This document shows, piece by piece, positions 5,960 to 6,626 of a stretch of DNA of 6,626 nt (positions are counted from its first letter, which is position 1; every line of letters starts with the position of its first letter). This stretch comes from Lachnospiraceae bacterium UBA3692 (lineage in GTDB: Bacteria; Bacillota; Clostridia; Lachnospirales; Lachnospiraceae). The stretch spans positions 1 to 6,626 of the forward strand of contig DFIR01000015.1 in assembly GCA_002372815.1 (NCBI GenBank), read 5' to 3'. The notes under the pieces were generated by a model, which worked only from the letters and a program-made list of their open reading frames with translations, did no database searches and was not told where the DNA came from. A program made the translations under genes and the position numbers.

Positions 5960-6490
5960 TCATGCCTCCGGCTCGATCAGCCCGTATGTACCGCCCTTGC
6001 GGCGATAGACGACAGCGACTCTCTCCGTCTCCGCATTCATGAAGACGTAGAAGGAATGTCCGAGCAGTTCCATCTGCACACAGGCATCATCCGGATACAT
6101 CGGCTTCATCTCAAACTGTTTCCTGCGGACGATGCGGATGCCGTCCTCCTCGACGCTCTCCTTCTCGATGAAGGCCTTGCGCAGCGTCTCGCTGTTGTTC
6201 TGATATCTGGCCAGCAGTTTGTCCTTGTACTTGCGGATCTGGCGCTCCAGCACCTCCTCCACAAGATCGATGGAGACATACATGTCATTGCTGACCTGTT
6301 CCGAGCGGATGATGTTTCCCTTCACGGGAATGGTCACTTCCACTTTGTGCCTGTCACGGAGCACGCTGAGCGTGACGTGTGCCGTCGTGTCCTCCGGAAG
6401 GTACTTGTCCAGTTTCGACAGTTTCTCCCGGATCGTACGATCCAGGTTTTCGGTAACTTCTACGTTCTTTCCGACGATCTTGAATCTCAT
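5960..6490 (-). CDS. hpf: Ribosome hibernation promoting factor, long form
   Basis: Long HPF binds the 30S decoding region and joins two 70S ribosomes into inactive 100S dimers during starvation or stationary phase. The 176-residue protein has the N-terminal S30AE domain (1-95; MRFKIVGKNVEVTENL, then a basic helix LERQIRKYKDKLLARY at 81-96). A flexible acidic linker (about 97-118) follows, then the C-terminal dimerisation domain (119-176; RIVRRKQFEMKPMYPDDA and FYVFMNAETERVAVVYRRKGGTYGLIEPE). The C-terminal domain shows it is the long form, typical of Firmicutes, not the short enterobacterial form. AAAGAGGTG (6494-6502) stands 3 bases before the ATG at 6490, with GAGG 5 bases away. The GTG at 6496 overlaps this site and is rejected. 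It is a single gene with its own promoter, 165 bases upstream of thl. Confidence 0.96.
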   Translation of the reverse strand: MRFKIVGKNVEVTENLDRTIREKLSKLDKYLPEDTTAHVTLSVLRDRHKVEVTIPVKGNIIRSEQVSNDMYVSIDLVEEVLERQIRKYKDKLLARYQNNSETLRKAFIEKESVEEDGIRIVRRKQFEMKPMYPDDACVQMELLGHSFYVFMNAETERVAVVYRRKGGTYGLIEPEA

Positions 6491-6536
6491 AGTCACCTCT
6501 TTCTGTACCGCACCGCGATACTTGTGTTATGAGGAT

Positions 6537-6545
6537 ATTATAGCA
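6537..6545 (-). promoter_or_regulatory. Extended -10 promoter of hpf
   Basis: On the minus strand TGCTATAAT gives a perfect TATAAT (6537-6542) with the TGN extension. No good -35 hexamer is found at 16-18 bases. The best is GTGTGA, with three of six matches. Extended -10 promoters often work without a -35 box. The start would be near 6530, which gives a leader of about 40 bases. Confidence 0.7.
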
Positions 6546-6571
6546 CATACGTCGCCTTTCACACCTGTAAA

Positions 6572-6587
6572 TTGTGCAGATTCACAA
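6572..6587. promoter_or_regulatory. Inverted repeat TTGTG-N6-CACAA upstream of hpf
   Basis: Perfect 5-base arms (6572-6576 and 6583-6587) flank CAGATT. The site is centred about 50 bases upstream of the predicted hpf start and about 35 bases before the plus-strand ribosome site at the window edge, so it lies between two divergent genes. The spacing resembles CRP/FNR-family sites, but the arms are short and the assignment is a guess. Confidence 0.3.
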
Positions 6588-6611
6588 GAACTTTGCGGGT
6601 TGTAATCGAGT

Positions 6612-6624
6612 AGGAGGGGGTGAT
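6612..6624 (+). promoter_or_regulatory. Ribosome binding site of a gene beyond the right edge
   Basis: AGGAGGGGGTGAT is a near-complete complement to the 3' end of 16S rRNA. The window ends two bases later with TA, so a start codon at or just past 6626 is very likely. The gene would run on the plus strand, divergent from hpf. Its nature cannot be known from this window. Confidence 0.7.
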
Positions 6625-6626
6625 TA

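Noticed and set aside
5939..6532. A 197-residue plus-strand open frame opposite hpf
   Set aside because: It is an antisense-phase shadow of hpf, which has both expected domains on the minus strand.

Overview
This window looks like chromosomal DNA from a G+C-rich, Gram-positive, butyrate-type anaerobe (class Clostridia). The evidence is a clostridial thiolase / crotonase / 3-hydroxybutyryl-CoA dehydrogenase gene set, a long-form hibernation factor, strong AGGAGG-type ribosome sites, consensus sigma-A promoters and tRNA genes without an encoded CCA. Species cannot be fixed from the sequence alone. The codons TTA, CTA and TCA are almost absent, so long meaningless open frames run antisense to every gene.

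Left part (1-1580): two divergent tRNA genes, tRNA-Pro(UGG) on the minus strand (cut by the left edge) and tRNA-Arg(ACG) on the plus strand. Each has a consensus promoter with a 17-base spacer, and tRNA-Arg also has a strong terminator. Between them lies one minus-strand gene for a LacI-family repressor. Near-identical 21-base segments, each holding an AGTGT-N5-ACACT palindrome, sit upstream of the repressor gene and on its stop codon. They are good candidates for its own operators.

Middle part (1611-5906, all minus strand): promoter > thl > crt > hbd > hairpin/terminator > mtnA. Thl condenses two acetyl-CoA to acetoacetyl-CoA, Hbd reduces this to 3-hydroxybutyryl-CoA, and Crt dehydrates it to crotonyl-CoA. 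The bcd-etfBA genes for the last step to butyryl-CoA are not here. The thl promoter carries a probable Rex (NADH/NAD+ sensing) operator at the predicted start site and a tandem repeat of unknown purpose across the -10 box. mtnA (methylthioribose-1-phosphate isomerase, methionine salvage type) follows directly behind a terminator-like hairpin and has almost no room for its own promoter, so it probably depends on read-through.

Right part (5960-6626): hpf, the ribosome hibernation factor, on the minus strand with an extended -10 promoter. At the far right edge a strong plus-strand ribosome binding site shows that a divergent gene starts at or just beyond the window end. No stretch longer than 300 bases lacks a gene. 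The largest gaps are 1270-1468 and 5795-5959, and both hold the regulatory sites listed. I see no transposon, CRISPR array, phage gene or clearly new protein system. The interest lies in the regulatory DNA.
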